Below, one piece after another: positions 1 through 5,599 of a DNA stretch of 5,682 nucleotides. This stretch comes from Xanthobacteraceae bacterium (GTDB lineage Bacteria > Pseudomonadota > Alphaproteobacteria > Rhizobiales > Xanthobacteraceae), in the NCBI GenBank assembly GCA_030037185.1, contig JASHRR010000223.1, positions 1 to 5,682 on the forward strand, written 5' to 3'. The notes under the pieces were generated by a model. The model ran no database searches. It saw only the letters and a list, made by a program, of their open reading frames with translations, and was not told the origin of the DNA. The position numbers and the translations under genes are program-made. The stretch's first letter is position 1. Each line of letters begins with the position of its first letter.

Positions 1-540
1 CGCCTGCATAAAGACGCCCGCGCCGTTGCGCTCCCGCCAGCTTGCAAGGCGGGCATCAGCCGCTGCCTGTGCCTCGGCCGACCAATTGGGTGGACACAGA
101 TCCTCCGCGATCTCCTCGTATCGCTCGTTGGTCGGCAAGGGGCGATCGAAATCAATCCAGTTGCGATTGAGATCGACGTTGTCCTCGTTCGTACGCCGCA
201 GCCACGCGAATCCGTAAGGGTTGACCGCGTGGACCAGGAGCGCTGCGGTGTCGCGCGGCAGCCGCCGGTTCTCGCTGCAGCGAATCCACTCGGTCTGTAC
301 GGCCGAACCAAAAAAGCCCTCCACGCCGTGGACGCCGGAAAATGCCACGAATACCTTGCTGGCCGAGCGATCGCCAAACCACGCAATATCAATCGAGAGA
401 TCGGCGCCGTCCGGGCCCCGCGCAGGGTGAGCAATGCGCTCAAGTTCCCCGTCTTGAGCTTTGGCCGCTTCGACGAATTTCATCCGAGCTTGGCCGTAAT
501 CGGCGCTGAAGTTTTCCACAGCGAGACGATCTCCTTTCAT
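1..540 (-). CDS. DUF2817 family protein (M14 carboxypeptidase-like), partial, C-terminus beyond the left edge
   Basis: The minus strand reads without a stop from ATG at 540 to the window edge (180 codons). Residues 11-33 look like the usual DUF2817 N-terminus (FSADYGQARMKF). Residues 71-74 are HGVE, the HxxE zinc-ligand motif of M14-type peptidases, inside FSGVHGVEGFFGSA. Residues 107-127 hold NPYGFAWLRR and then NVDLNRNW, matching the substrate-binding Asn/Arg region of the fold. Family members are predicted zinc-dependent hydrolases; the substrate is unknown. The remaining zinc ligand and catalytic Glu would lie beyond the window. The start is uncertain: ATG 540 has only a weak ribosome site, whereas GTG at 519 follows AAAGGAG (531-537) by 11 bases and would give a protein starting VENFSADY. 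The gene lies 57 bases after the TetR stop, in the same direction and frame, so co-transcription with the repressor is likely. Confidence 0.85.
   Translation of the reverse strand, partial: MKGDRLAVENFSADYGQARMKFVEAAKAQDGELERIAHPARGPDGADLSIDIAWFGDRSASKVFVAFSGVHGVEGFFGSAVQTEWIRCSENRRLPRDTAALLVHAVNPYGFAWLRRTNEDNVDLNRNWIDFDRPLPTNERYEEIAEDLCPPNWSAEAQAAADARLASWRERNGAGVFMQA
531..537 (-). promoter_or_regulatory. Shine-Dalgarno candidate favouring the GTG start at 519
   Basis: AAAGGAG on the minus strand lies inside the first codons after ATG 540 and 11 bases before GTG 519. It is the best ribosome-site match near this gene's start, and the domain begins right after the GTG. This supports a seven-residue shorter DUF2817 protein, although the spacing is slightly long. 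Confidence 0.4.
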
Positions 541-597
541 CTTACTACGATACTCGTGCGAACGCGCGCATGGTCGCCGCGCCGACGGCAGCACTGA

Positions 598-1182
598 TCA
601 GCGTGATCGACGCGGTGGCGAGCGCGGTTCTGCCATCCGCCTGCCGGCGGAAAGGTACTCTTTCGAAAGCTGGCTGTCCTTTATCACCCTGGAAATCGCA
701 AGCGCTCCGATCATGGTGGCGATAACCGTCTTCGGGTCCTGATCTAAGCGGTCTGCCCCTATCGCCTCTTCCGCAAGCGCCGCGAGGGCGCCGATGCACT
801 CGGTCAATGCTTCACGCACCGCGCTGGACGAGCGCGCAGCTTCCGTAATAAGCGCTGCCGCAAAGCAGCCTTTGCCTGGATGGTCGCGGTGAAGGACGCT
901 CAGATAGGCATCCAGCATGGCGCGTAGTTTGAAGCCAGGTGGCGCTGCATTTATCGCTGCCGAAAGGTAAGCCAACGTCTCCCCGAACGCGGCCCGGCAG
1001 GTCTCGATGACGAGATCTTCCTTCGACGAGAAATGCGCGTAAAAGCCACCATGTGTGAGACCTGCAGTGCTCATCAGATTGGCGATGCCTACCGAGGCAA
1101 TGCCTTCGGCGCGAAAGCGTTTCGCCGCCGTTTCAACGATCAGCTGGCGCGTTCTGTCTCTCCGTTGGGCATCGTAACGCAT
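598..1182 (-). CDS. TetR/AcrR family transcriptional regulator
   Basis: A 194-residue protein with the typical TetR layout. An N-terminal helix (residues 1-25, TRQLIVETAAKRFRAEG) is followed by the helix-turn-helix at about 31-58, containing LMSTAGLTHGGFYAHFSSKE, which matches the recognition-helix consensus of the family. The rest is an alpha-helical ligand-binding and dimer domain with HPGKGCFAAALITEAARSS at about 102-120, seen in the subgroup near LmrA/YxaF-like regulators. ATG 1182 is preferred because its N-terminus (MRYDAQRRDRTRQ) matches related proteins; an in-frame TTG at 1206 would add eight residues. It is divergent from the Fe-S/SCP2 gene, and a palindrome at 1226-1253 in the shared intergenic region is the likely operator. 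It probably represses the divergent operon and itself, released by an unknown small ligand. The Arg/Pro-rich tail (about the last 15 residues) is outside the fold. Confidence 0.92.
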   Translation of the reverse strand: MRYDAQRRDRTRQLIVETAAKRFRAEGIASVGIANLMSTAGLTHGGFYAHFSSKEDLVIETCRAAFGETLAYLSAAINAAPPGFKLRAMLDAYLSVLHRDHPGKGCFAAALITEAARSSSAVREALTECIGALAALAEEAIGADRLDQDPKTVIATMIGALAISRVIKDSQLSKEYLSAGRRMAEPRSPPRRSR

Positions 1183-1218
1183 GGCTTCACTGTCTAGGTG
1201 GAGCAAGCAAGAAACAGC

Positions 1219-1246
1219 TTGTAATTTTTCATATGATGGGTATCAT
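1219..1246 (+). promoter_or_regulatory. Candidate promoter of the Fe-S/SCP2 - DUF302 operon
   Basis: TTGTAA (1219-1224) and TATCAT (1241-1246) are separated by 16 bases. The -10 candidate lies inside the right arm of the operator palindrome, so a bound repressor would block RNA polymerase. The match is only moderate. A start from here would leave a leader of roughly 100 bases before ATG 1350. Confidence 0.35.
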
Positions 1247-1253
1247 ATCAAAA
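1226..1253. promoter_or_regulatory. Probable TetR operator (28-bp near-perfect palindrome)
   Basis: The core ATATGAT-GGGT-ATCATAT (1231-1248) is a perfect 7-bp inverted repeat with a 4-base spacer. Beyond a C/C mismatch (1230/1249), four more bases on each side pair (TTTT/AAAA), giving 11 of 12 paired positions per arm. It sits between the divergently transcribed TetR and Fe-S/SCP2 genes, as expected for a TetR-family operator. That the local repressor binds it is inference. Confidence 0.7.
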
Positions 1254-1349
1254 TACATTAATGCTGTCGAGAGCTCAAATGGCCTTGCAAACGACCGATA
1301 CGAGCGGGTCCGCAGCCAAATTGCCGGCATTGTCCGAAGGTCCGTCGTC

Positions 1350-2675
1350 ATGAGTCTCCCGGATCATCCCACGGTCGTGAAAATTAGGGCGCAGGGTATC
1401 CGTCCGGAGCAATCAAAACCTCTGAACGCTGCCGAACTGAAAAAGCTCGCATTTAGATGCGGGGCTGATGATGTGGGGCTTGTCGAGATTGAAAGGCCTG
1501 CCCTCGACGACCAGCGCGACTACATCCGCCAAGTCTTCGCACCCACCCGCACCCTCCTATCCTTTGTTGTGCGGATGAATCGTGAGCCGGTAAGGTCACC
1601 CGTCCGTTCGGTAGCAAACCAGGAATTTCATGCCGTATACGACTGCGTGAACGAGACGGCACGCAACATCGTGCGGGAGCTTGAGAAGGAGGGGGTGCAG
1701 GCAGCCAATGCGGTCGCAGCCTTCCCAATGGAAGCGCATCTGCCCGGCCGGGCCTGGACGGTGGCTCACAAGCCAGTCGCCATTGCGGCGGGCCTCGGCA
1801 GGATGGGCATCCATAGAAGCGTCATTCATCCGAAATTCGGCAGTTTTGTGCTTCTCGGGACGGTGCTGATCGCGGCCGAGGCGAGTGCGTACAGCCACCC
1901 GCTCGACTATAATCCGTGCATTGAATGTAGGCTCTGTGTCGCCGCATGTCCGGTGGGGGCGATCAAACCTGACGGCTACTTTGATTTTCTTGCCTGTTAC
2001 ACGCACAACTATCGGGAGTTTCTTGGAAATTTCGGCGATTGGGTCGACGCAATCGTGGAATCGAAAGATACCAACGCTTACCGGCAGCGAGTTTCCGACG
2101 GCGAAACGCGCTCAATGTGGCAGTCGCTGTCCTTCAAGCCGGGTTACAAAGCAGCTTACTGCATCTCCGTCTGCCCGGCTGGAGAGGACGTTATCAAGCC
2201 CTTTTTGCAAGACCAGGCCCAGTATCGGCGGCGTGTGTTGAAGCCCTTAACCAGCAAGGAAGAGGAACTTTACGTGCTTCCGGGCTCGGACGCGGAGAAT
2301 TATGCGTCGAGGCGCTTTCCGCATAAAATACTGAAGCGGGTCGGGCGCCAACTGCGCGCGGCCACGATCCGGCAATCCTTGATGGGACTGAGGCTGAGTT
2401 TTCAGCGCGGCCGGGCAAAGGGCTTAACTGCGACCTACCACTGGACATTCACTGGAAAAGAGCGGCTTCAAGCGACCGTGCGCATAGCGGAGGGCAAGAT
2501 CGCGATAGAGACCGGTCACACTGGCACTCCTGACGTGACAATCGTCGCCGACAGTGCGACCTGGCTGCGGGTTCTCTCCAGGGACTACAGCATCTTGCGT
2601 GCGATCCTCTTACGGAAGGTCGCCGTGAAGGGGCCGATGTCCCTATTGCGGGCGTTTGGACGCTGCTTCGTCTAG
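1350..2675 (+). CDS. 4Fe-4S protein related to QueG/reductive dehalogenases, fused to a C-terminal SCP2 domain
   Basis: The 441-residue protein has two parts. Residues 25-180 resemble the catalytic fold shared by epoxyqueuosine reductase and reductive dehalogenases, with AHKPVAIAAGLGRMGIHRS at about 139-157 and a GSFVLLGTVL strand after it. A ferredoxin-like motif follows: C190, C193, C196 and C200 (CIECRLCVAACP). A second, spread-out cysteine set is C216, C271 and C275 (YCISVCPAGED), so a second cluster may lack a standard ligand. Residues about 361-441 look like SCP2, a hydrophobic-ligand carrier domain (YHWTFTGKERLQATVRI, PDVTIVADSATWL). ATG 1350 is chosen because GAAGG (1336-1340) lies nine bases upstream; ATG 1233 falls inside the operator and adds 39 residues unlike the family. 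No signal peptide or membrane segment is seen, so it is probably cytoplasmic. A redox role on a lipid-like substrate, perhaps corrinoid-dependent, is inference. It heads an operon with the DUF302 gene 25 bases downstream. Confidence 0.85.
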   Translation: MSLPDHPTVVKIRAQGIRPEQSKPLNAAELKKLAFRCGADDVGLVEIERPALDDQRDYIRQVFAPTRTLLSFVVRMNREPVRSPVRSVANQEFHAVYDCVNETARNIVRELEKEGVQAANAVAAFPMEAHLPGRAWTVAHKPVAIAAGLGRMGIHRSVIHPKFGSFVLLGTVLIAAEASAYSHPLDYNPCIECRLCVAACPVGAIKPDGYFDFLACYTHNYREFLGNFGDWVDAIVESKDTNAYRQRVSDGETRSMWQSLSFKPGYKAAYCISVCPAGEDVIKPFLQDQAQYRRRVLKPLTSKEEELYVLPGSDAENYASRRFPHKILKRVGRQLRAATIRQSLMGLRLSFQRGRAKGLTATYHWTFTGKERLQATVRIAEGKIAIETGHTGTPDVTIVADSATWLRVLSRDYSILRAILLRKVAVKGPMSLLRAFGRCFV

Positions 2676-2700
2676 GGATAGCTGGAGTATCAAGCGACCG

Positions 2701-3306
2701 ATGCATAGGCGTGAGTTGCTCAAGGCAGCGGCAGCCTGCATCGCGAGTAACAGGGCTGCTGTTCAGGCCCGCGCGCAAGACCATTCCGATCCGGCAAAGC
2801 GAGAGCACAGGTCAATGACTCCATCGCAGATAACGCAAGAGACGATCTCAGTCCTGCATATAACGATCGCATCAGTAAAGCCGTTTGACGAGGTTAGGGG
2901 CGCGCTCGAGCAGCTTGTGCCCCGCCTTGACGAGGGAGTTTTCAAACTCCTTCGTGACGGTAAGGGGGAACAAGCGCTGCGTGAGCTTGAGGTGGGGCCG
3001 CCTCTTTCCATTTTTGGATTTCGCGACCATGGCGCTTTGCTTCAAATCGCTGGGCTGAAGCGCAAGGCACTGCAATATGACATCGGGAATCCGCTCACGG
3101 CCTCCAGGATGACGCGCCACCAGCTGTCGGCGGCGCTTTACGCGCCGGTCCGCGTACTTTTGCGCGAAAGTCCCGAAGGTGGCGTCGCTTTCGAATACGA
3201 CCGGCCAAGCGCCGTCTTCGGACAATTCAATGACGCCAAAGTCAACGCAGTCGCGCTAGAACTCGATGAGCAGCTGCAAGCGGCTCTGAACAGGGCGGCG
3301 GCTTGA
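2701..3306 (+). CDS. DUF302 domain protein with possible Tat-type leader
   Basis: The protein is 201 residues from ATG 2701. Residues 1-25 include HRRELLKAAAACIAS, an RRxLLK motif followed by an Ala-rich stretch and QARA, resembling a twin-arginine signal, although its hydrophobic core is short. The DUF302 domain covers about 55-195. Its hallmarks are KPFDEVRGALEQLVPRLDEG, then YDIGNPLTASRM (126-137) and APVRVLLRESPEGGVAFEYD (148-167). DUF302 proteins are small alpha/beta proteins of unknown activity, sometimes near sulfur-oxidation or stress genes. The gene starts 25 bases after the Fe-S/SCP2 stop on the same strand, so it is probably in the same TetR-controlled operon. The start is uncertain: GGAG at 2684-2687 is 13 bases from ATG 2701. 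An internal ATG at 2815 (163 residues) would drop the leader and give a cytoplasmic protein. A TTG at 2656 overlapping the upstream gene is less likely. Confidence 0.8.
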   Translation: MHRRELLKAAAACIASNRAAVQARAQDHSDPAKREHRSMTPSQITQETISVLHITIASVKPFDEVRGALEQLVPRLDEGVFKLLRDGKGEQALRELEVGPPLSIFGFRDHGALLQIAGLKRKALQYDIGNPLTASRMTRHQLSAALYAPVRVLLRESPEGGVAFEYDRPSAVFGQFNDAKVNAVALELDEQLQAALNRAAA

Positions 3307-3794
3307 ACACAGACTACCAGGACCGGCATCCGCTAATGGTCATTGGCGTCGGATCAAGCAAGTCGCCGACCTGTCCGCAAGACCTCCGATCGCGTCGGCC
3401 GGCGGGCAGGAAGGGCCAAATGCAGAAGCCATCGAGCAGTCCGCGCGCGCTATCGATGAACCTTATCATTCGCCAGAATGACACCTCGACCTTGTGTTTT
3501 CGGCAGCAACGCATTCCATAATTTCCCCTGGGAAGTCCACCCGATACGTTCGCAGAAACGCAATAGCCGTTCCGCGATGTGGAGTGCGACAAAGCGATGG
3601 CCCGAAAGATTGCCTCTCCACGCTGACAACCGGGCAATCGAGCGGCTCATACGTTGAAGACAAGACGCGCGAGGCGTTGGCCGAGCTCGATGGGCCTGCT
3701 GCGATCACGGGCAATGGCCAGGTTCTGGAGGACGGATTGCGGGCGATCAGATTGTCCCGTCGCCGGCACCACCATCGAGGAAAAAGAAACAGAA
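3307..3794 (+). other. Gene-poor, probably decayed stretch with coding-like fragments
   Basis: No intact gene of recognisable family is present on either strand. One plus-strand frame is open from the end of the DUF302 gene to TGA 3479-3481 (GHWRRIKQVADLSARPP and an Ala/Glu-rich tail) with no sensible start. After that stop the same frame reopens and reads protein-like at about 3650-3765 (EDKTREALAELDGPAAITG), then turns into His/Arg-rich text typical of a wrong frame. Codon use in these pieces is only moderately coding-like. They look like remnants of one or two genes, but no family was recognised. Confidence 0.4.
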
Positions 3795-3914
3795 ATGACG
3801 AGCACCGAGACTACCATGCCCGACTACAGCATCGACCCGGCGGCGATGAGCACCGAGGCGATCGAGCGCGACTTGCCCAGCTATGCTGCGGCCACAGGGC
3901 AGGTGCAGCTATAG
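3795..3914 (+). CDS. Possible small hypothetical protein, 39 residues
   Basis: ATG 3795 starts a short acidic ORF (MTSTETTMPDYSIDPAAM, then STEAIERDLPSYAAATGQV) ending in TAG 3912-3914. Its composition is protein-like and it is preceded by a purine-rich run with GAGGAAAAA (about 3777-3785), roughly 10-13 bases before the start. After the stop the same frame continues for about ten codons (ARLDQLTGPP) to another stop. It may therefore be the start of a longer gene cut by a nonsense mutation. The family is not recognised. Confidence 0.35.
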   Translation: MTSTETTMPDYSIDPAAMSTEAIERDLPSYAAATGQVQL

Positions 3915-4028
3915 GCGCGGCTCGATCAACTCACCGGGCCGCCGTGACGAGGAGCACATCGCAAACAGCAACATCATTAAATCTAAGGCAAAACCGTACG
4001 GGCTGTTGGCGTATCCTGCTGACGGTTC

Positions 4029-4514
4029 TCAGCAAGCTTGCAAGTCGTGGCAGACGAGCCAGTTGGGATTATTCCACTGCCGCAATTCTTCACGCTCAAG
4101 TCTGTCGTTTTTGTTGACATCAAGGCGACTGAACGTCTCTGACATGAATTGTAGGAATTCGTCTTTTGAAACGGTACCACTGTGGTCGGTATCCATCATA
4201 CGCAACAATTGCTCGACGTCGACCTTAGCTGCTGCGTTGGTTCTGACGCCGAAAGGGAATGTGGTGCTCAAGGCCTCTTTGCTGTCAAGCTCGCCACTTT
4301 TGTTGACATCTAGACGATCGAATGTCTGCGACATGAATTGCATAAATTCGTCCTTTGACACGCTGCCGTTCCGATCCTTATCCATCAGGCGCAGTAATGC
4401 CTGAACATCTGCTGATGCAACCGCAGCCGTGTGCTTGCCGACGGCAAATGCGCTGGCCGATGCAGAACCGATCATCACTGATATTCCAACAAGTGCAATA
4501 AGTCTTCGATACAT
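4029..4514 (-). CDS. Exported EF-hand calcium-binding protein
   Basis: The 161-residue protein begins with a Sec-type signal peptide: MYRR, then a hydrophobic stretch to about residue 20, with probable cleavage after SAFA (residue 24). Four EF-hand loops follow: D45-E56 (DKDRNGSVSKDE), D69-E80 (DVNKSGELDSKE), D108-E119 (DTDHSGTVSKDE) and D132-E143 (DVNKNDRLEREE). Loops 1-3 keep the Gly at position 6; loop 4 has Asp there and may bind calcium differently. Loops 1-2 and 3-4 form two repeats 63 residues apart. The mature protein is probably periplasmic or secreted, acting as a calcium buffer or sensor; no enzymatic domain is visible. The C-terminus has two cysteines (155 and 161). ATG 4514 is supported by AGGAGG seven bases upstream. 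The gene appears monocistronic, with a possible FNR/FixK box about 68 bases upstream. No convincing terminator was seen after the stop. Confidence 0.9.
   Translation of the reverse strand: MYRRLIALVGISVMIGSASASAFAVGKHTAAVASADVQALLRLMDKDRNGSVSKDEFMQFMSQTFDRLDVNKSGELDSKEALSTTFPFGVRTNAAAKVDVEQLLRMMDTDHSGTVSKDEFLQFMSETFSRLDVNKNDRLEREELRQWNNPNWLVCHDLQAC
4086..4220 (-). repeat. Second EF-hand-pair repeat unit (residues 99-143)
   Basis: This segment encodes DVEQLLRMMDTDHSG onward and aligns without gaps to residues 36-80 of the same protein, 63 residues (189 bases) earlier. By eye 29 of 45 residues are identical. DNA similarity is also visible, for example TTGTTGACATC and GACATGAATTG occur in both units on the plus strand. 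The pattern fits an internal tandem duplication of an EF-hand pair. Confidence 0.85.
4275..4409 (-). repeat. First EF-hand-pair repeat unit (residues 36-80)
   Basis: This is the partner of the unit at 4086-4220. It encodes DVQALLRLMDKDRNG onward, with two loops that both keep the position-6 glycine. It appears closer to the canonical EF-hand sequence than the second unit, whose last loop has diverged. Confidence 0.85.
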
Positions 4515-4521
4515 TAGGATT

Positions 4522-4527
4522 CCTCCT
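4522..4527 (-). promoter_or_regulatory. Shine-Dalgarno site of the EF-hand gene
   Basis: A full AGGAGG on the minus strand lies seven bases before ATG 4514. It is the strongest ribosome site in the window and fixes the start of the EF-hand protein. Confidence 0.8.
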
Positions 4528-4575
4528 ATTTATTTCCAACAATTTTGCAAAGAGCACGGGTCTTCCGGCCGGGCA

Positions 4576-4589
4576 TTGAGCAAGATCAA
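4576..4589 (-). promoter_or_regulatory. Candidate FNR/FixK-type box upstream of the EF-hand gene
   Basis: On the minus strand the site reads TTGAT-CTTG-CTCAA, matching 9 of the 10 fixed bases of the consensus TTGAT-N4-ATCAA, flanked by a further A/T pair. Its centre is about 68 bases before ATG 4514, a reasonable distance for an activator site. No clear -10 element was found at the expected distance. Oxygen-responsive control of the EF-hand gene is therefore inference. Confidence 0.45.
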
Positions 4590-4609
4590 TCATGTCTTGG
4601 TTGACATCT

Positions 4610-4991
4610 TCGCAGTGCGACAGTTGGCATGTGAGGATGCAGGCAGTTGCGCGATCGGTGCCGGGTGTAGGGCGTGAAGACAGTTTCCTGTACGGCCGTT
4701 CACGACGCCAACACTGTTAGTGCAAGGGGCTGTTTTGATCGCGCCGGGGTTGCTCTCGTGGTGCACATACTCTAGGGCGCTTCCCGTCGCATTTTGACGC
4801 GGGGGCGGCACGTGGACAAAGGTTCATGCTGCTGGGCAGCGGTCTAGTGCTACCGTCTCGGCGCGCGCGGTTTATCCCATTGACTGAGCGTGGCCCCGGC
4901 CTTCTGCCCTATTAACCCGGACAGAGGGCCGGGTGTCCCAATCGTAATTGTCCAGTTGCGCGGTTGCGGGGCGGGGCCTGGAGTTTCATTT
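4610..4991. other. Intergenic stretch without a supported gene
   Basis: Open frames here are short and their translations (for example minus-strand 4590-4811) show no family features. Apart from the hairpin at 4895-4933, I see no RNA gene, insertion-sequence end or clear promoter. Confidence 0.5.
4895..4933 (+). repeat. Inverted repeat able to form a strong hairpin
   Basis: CCCGGCCTTCTG (4895-4906) pairs with CAGAGGGCCGGG (4922-4933) in 12 consecutive positions, one of them a G-U wobble in plus-strand RNA, around a 15-base A/T-containing loop. No T-run follows on either strand, so it is not a classical intrinsic terminator. It lies 58 bases before the small ORF at 4992 and could be a leader structure or protein-binding site. 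Confidence 0.6.
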
Positions 4992-5159
4992 ATGACCAGG
5001 GCCGAAGAGCTAGAAGCGGTCGCCAGAGCCCTGTGCTTGATCGATGGCGTCGACCCGGAGTCGATCATCGACGTGCCTGGGCGAACCCCCGAGATGGCAT
5101 GGCACAGTTATCGTGACCAGGCGCGGCAGGAGCTTGCGAAGGCGGGCGCCGACGCATGA
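4992..5159 (+). CDS. Small hypothetical protein, 55 residues
   Basis: ATG 4992 follows TGGAG (4978-4982) by nine bases, a fair ribosome site. The product (MTRAEELEAVARALCLIDG, then Pro/Glu-rich text and HSYRDQARQELAKAGADA) reads as two amphipathic helices around a central segment with a conserved-looking PGRTPEMAW, and codon use is coding-like. Small proteins of this general form occur in phage-like and accessory regions of alphaproteobacteria, but I cannot name a family. An in-frame ATG at 4890 is disfavoured because it runs through the hairpin and gives a Gly/Pro-rich, non-family-like extension. The stop overlaps a further ATG (ATGATGA, 5156-5162), as in translationally coupled operons, and is immediately followed by a second in-frame TGA. 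Confidence 0.6.
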   Translation: MTRAEELEAVARALCLIDGVDPESIIDVPGRTPEMAWHSYRDQARQELAKAGADA

Positions 5160-5599
5160 TGACAACGTGCTGCCGGCTACCAGGACAGCCATCGCGAAAC
5201 TGTCGCAATTTCGCTGCTCAATTTTGAGGCGGGAAATTACCTGGACTTCATCGCCGAGGCGGCCGGCAAGGTGGAGCACCAGCTTCTCCATCGCGCCAAC
5301 GTTGAACTCAACCGCCTCAAGCGGGCCGCCATTCTGATTCAGGCCGGCGCCGGCTGCTGTGATGACAACGTCCTCGTGGCGCTGACATCTTCCCGCGAAA
5401 TCTGGATGCGGTGCTTTACGCCGATATCTCGAACACACCTCGATCATCCGCCGACGAAGAGGGCTCATCGACTTCGACTGACGCTAATCGGGGCTCCATT
5501 GACAATTGGGCCCGCGACGCTGACGCGGCCTCAGGCGCCGGCCTTACCTGCGCGCAACTGGTACCAAAAAAGCGGTTGAAATCCGACGCTTTCGCATGA
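5156..5599 (+). pseudogene. Possible small gene disrupted by two compensating frame changes
   Basis: The middle part reads as convincing coding sequence in one frame (5163 to about 5390): helical text including FEAGNYLDFIAEAAGKVEH and HRANVELNRLKRAAILIQAG, with strong G/C at third positions. That frame has no ATG, GTG or TTG before the coding-like part. The 3' part (about 5390-5599) reads protein-like in a different frame, NLDAVLYADISNTPRSS to KKRLKSDAFA, ending at TGA 5597-5599. ATG 5156, overlapping the previous stop, is in that second frame, so the whole span of 444 bases is exactly 148 codons if one +1 and one -1 shift cancel. This looks like a gene with two indels, or sequence errors, or less likely programmed recoding. 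No family was recognised. Its stop overlaps the ATG of the next ORF. Confidence 0.4.

Noticed and set aside
1233..1349. Longer start of the Fe-S/SCP2 gene at ATG 1233
   Set aside because: It lies inside the operator palindrome, has no ribosome site, and the added 39 residues do not resemble the family. ATG 1350 has GAAGG at good spacing.
1596..2006. 136-codon open frame on the minus strand within the Fe-S gene
   Set aside because: It is antisense to a well-supported coding region and its translation shows no domain; typical of shadow frames in GC-rich DNA.
3450..3650. Minus-strand frame with protein-like text (HIAERLLRFCERIGWTS)
   Set aside because: It is short, has no recognised family and competes with plus-strand fragments of equal quality; not enough to call a gene.
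3538..3657. Possible IS66 transposase remnant (ADNRAIERLIR resembling the DNNxxERxIR motif)
   Set aside because: The match is about ten residues, the spacing from the preceding RW is six residues short, and no other transposase motif or inverted repeat is nearby.
4591..4606. ATGTC/GACAT inverted repeat and a TTGACA beside the FNR-like box
   Set aside because: The arms are only five bases, and no -10 element or gene follows on the plus strand.
5343..5354. Perfect palindrome GCCGGCGCCGGC
   Set aside because: It lies within coding-like sequence encoding Ala/Gly codons; simple GC-rich composition explains it.
5157..5371. 12-base direct repeat TGATGACAACGT at 5157-5168 and 5360-5371
   Set aside because: One repeat of this length is expected by chance in a window of this size and nothing between the copies suggests a mobile element.
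5010..5468. 152-codon open frame on the minus strand
   Set aside because: It is long but lies opposite the 4992 ORF and the coding-like plus-strand segment. Its translation is Arg/Leu/Val-rich with no motif and no good ribosome site was seen. It remains the main rival reading of this region.
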